Assembly (NCBI GenBank): GCA_963851025.1
Contig: CAWKOA010000001.1
Span: forward strand, 186,001-250,000
DNA: 64,000 nt
Direction of reading: 5' to 3'
From: RYN-230 sp963851025
GTDB lineage: Bacteria > Actinomycetota > Actinomycetes > Streptosporangiales > Streptosporangiaceae
Shown: positions 63,222-64,000 of the stretch, piece after piece
How the letters are laid out: every line of letters starts with the position of its first letter
Numbering within the stretch: the stretch's first letter is position 1
Position numbers and translations under genes: made by a program
Notes under the pieces: generated by a model
What the model saw: only the letters and a program-made list of their open reading frames with translations
Told to the model about the DNA's origin: nothing
Databases searched by the model: none

Positions 63222-64000
63222 ATGGAGTATCCGGGCACCGTCGCCGAGCTCACCGGGATCTTGCGCCAGGGCGGTTACCTCGCCGACCGCGGCCTGGCCA
63301 CCGCCTTGTTCGTGGGACTCTCGCTGCACCGCCCCGTCCTGCTCGAAGGCGAGGTCGGGGTGGGCAAGACCGAGGTCGCGAAGGTGCTCGCGGAGGCCTT
63401 CGGGCGGCGGCTCATCCGGCTGCAGTGCTACGAGGGCATCGACACCAGCCAGGCGCTCTACGAGTGGGACTACGCCCGCCAGATGCTCTACATCCGGGCC
63501 CTGTCCGAGCGGCAGGTGAGCGAGGATGACGCGGTCAACAAGGTCTTCGGCCCGCGGTTCCTGCTGGAACGCCCCCTGCTGGAGGCGGTGCGGGCCGGTG
63601 ACCAGGCGGTGCTGCTCATCGACGAGGTGGACCGGGCCGACGACGAGTTCGAGGCGTTCCTGCTCGAGGTGCTCTCCGACTTCCAGATCAGCGTCCCCGA
63701 GGTCGGCACGATCAGGGCGGAACGGCCGCCGCTGGTGCTGCTGACCTCGAACCGGACCCGTGAACTGCACGACGCGCTCAAGCGGCGCTGCATGTACCAC
63801 TGGATCGGCTACCCGGCACCGGAGCGCGAGGTGGAGATCGTGCTGGTCCGGGCCCCGGGTGTGTCCGAGGCGCTGGCGGCCAAGGTCGTCGCGGCGGTCG
63901 GCCGGCTCCGGGAGATGGAGCTGGCCAAGCCGCCCGGGGTGGCCGAGACCATCGACTGGGTGCGCACCCTGGACTTCCTCGGCCAGACCGACCTGGGCAC
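63222..64000 (+). CDS. MoxR-family AAA+ ATPase (truncated by window edge)
   Basis: The first 259 codons of a MoxR ATPase. Walker A is VLLEGEVGVGKTEVAKVLAEAFG. Walker B is QAVLLIDEVDRADDEFEAFLLEVL. Sensor 1 is PPLVLLTSNRTRELHDALKRRCMYHWIGYP. MoxR proteins work with von Willebrand-type partner proteins in metal-cofactor insertion, so a VWA gene is expected beyond the edge. The frame remains open at 64000. Confidence 0.9.
   Translation, partial: MEYPGTVAELTGILRQGGYLADRGLATALFVGLSLHRPVLLEGEVGVGKTEVAKVLAEAFGRRLIRLQCYEGIDTSQALYEWDYARQMLYIRALSERQVSEDDAVNKVFGPRFLLERPLLEAVRAGDQAVLLIDEVDRADDEFEAFLLEVLSDFQISVPEVGTIRAERPPLVLLTSNRTRELHDALKRRCMYHWIGYPAPEREVEIVLVRAPGVSEALAAKVVAAVGRLREMELAKPPGVAETIDWVRTLDFLGQTDLG

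Overview
The window is about 64 kb of very GC-rich DNA from a high-GC Gram-positive bacterium (Actinomycetota). It covers the chromosomal replication-origin neighbourhood. Three conserved blocks support this: rpsF-ssb-rpsR-rplI-dnaB; DUF5318/ponA next to PadR-ino1; and pcnA-DUF6049-murJ-pseudokinase-sigma-anti-sigma-trxB-trxA-...-parB-parA-rsmG-khpB-yidC-yidD-rnpA-rpmH-dnaA-dnaN-recF-dciA-gyrB-gyrA-DUF3566-tRNA-Ile. The order resembles Streptomyces/Streptosporangiales-type and mycobacterial origins. I cannot name the species. There is no gnd between dnaN and recF, unlike Streptomyces.

Layout. 1-9 kb is accessory: a hydrolase fragment, an AraC regulator, a PadR/membrane-protein operon, a serine beta-lactamase-like esterase, an amidohydrolase on a small tRNA-Arg-bounded patch with an AT-rich edge, a secreted protein and a sugar kinase. 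9-16 kb is the dnaB-rplI-rpsR-ssb-rpsF block. dnaB carries two inteins, one of them apparently a class 3 intein in the P-loop. 16-27 kb holds DNA repair (nfo), envelope synthesis (GT87-like transferase, class A PBP), the PadR-ino1 pair and the CCA-adding enzyme. 27-38 kb is the envelope/redox block (DUF6049, MurJ, separate pseudokinase, ECF sigma and zinc anti-sigma, thioredoxin system with a SigR-like promoter). 38-59 kb is the segregation/origin/replication core, with three parS-like sites around parAB and a weak one at the gyrA start. 59-64 kb is tRNA-Ile and small housekeeping or unknown genes, ending in a truncated MoxR ATPase.

How the genes work together. DnaA, DnaN, RecF, DciA, DnaB, SSB and gyrase form the replication set. 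ParA, ParB and parS segregate the origin. YidC, YidD, RnpA, L34, KhpB and RsmG are the usual membrane-insertion and RNA-processing set. PBP, MurJ, the pseudokinase and the GT87-like enzyme serve envelope growth.

Unusual layers. (i) Two inteins interrupt dnaB. (ii) A family of 14-15-nt tandem repeats, often with a GCACGG core, decorates gene termini and linkers and is followed by some intergenic examples. (iii) Three genes (DUF6049, an MFS transporter, the yidC tail) each show a frame change consistent with one missing base, which may be real decay or assembly error. (iv) There is a tRNA-derived direct repeat, strong palindromes (PadR-type, parS, REP-like hairpins) and a degenerate intergenic repeat array. 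I found no CRISPR, transposase, integrase or recognisable defence system.
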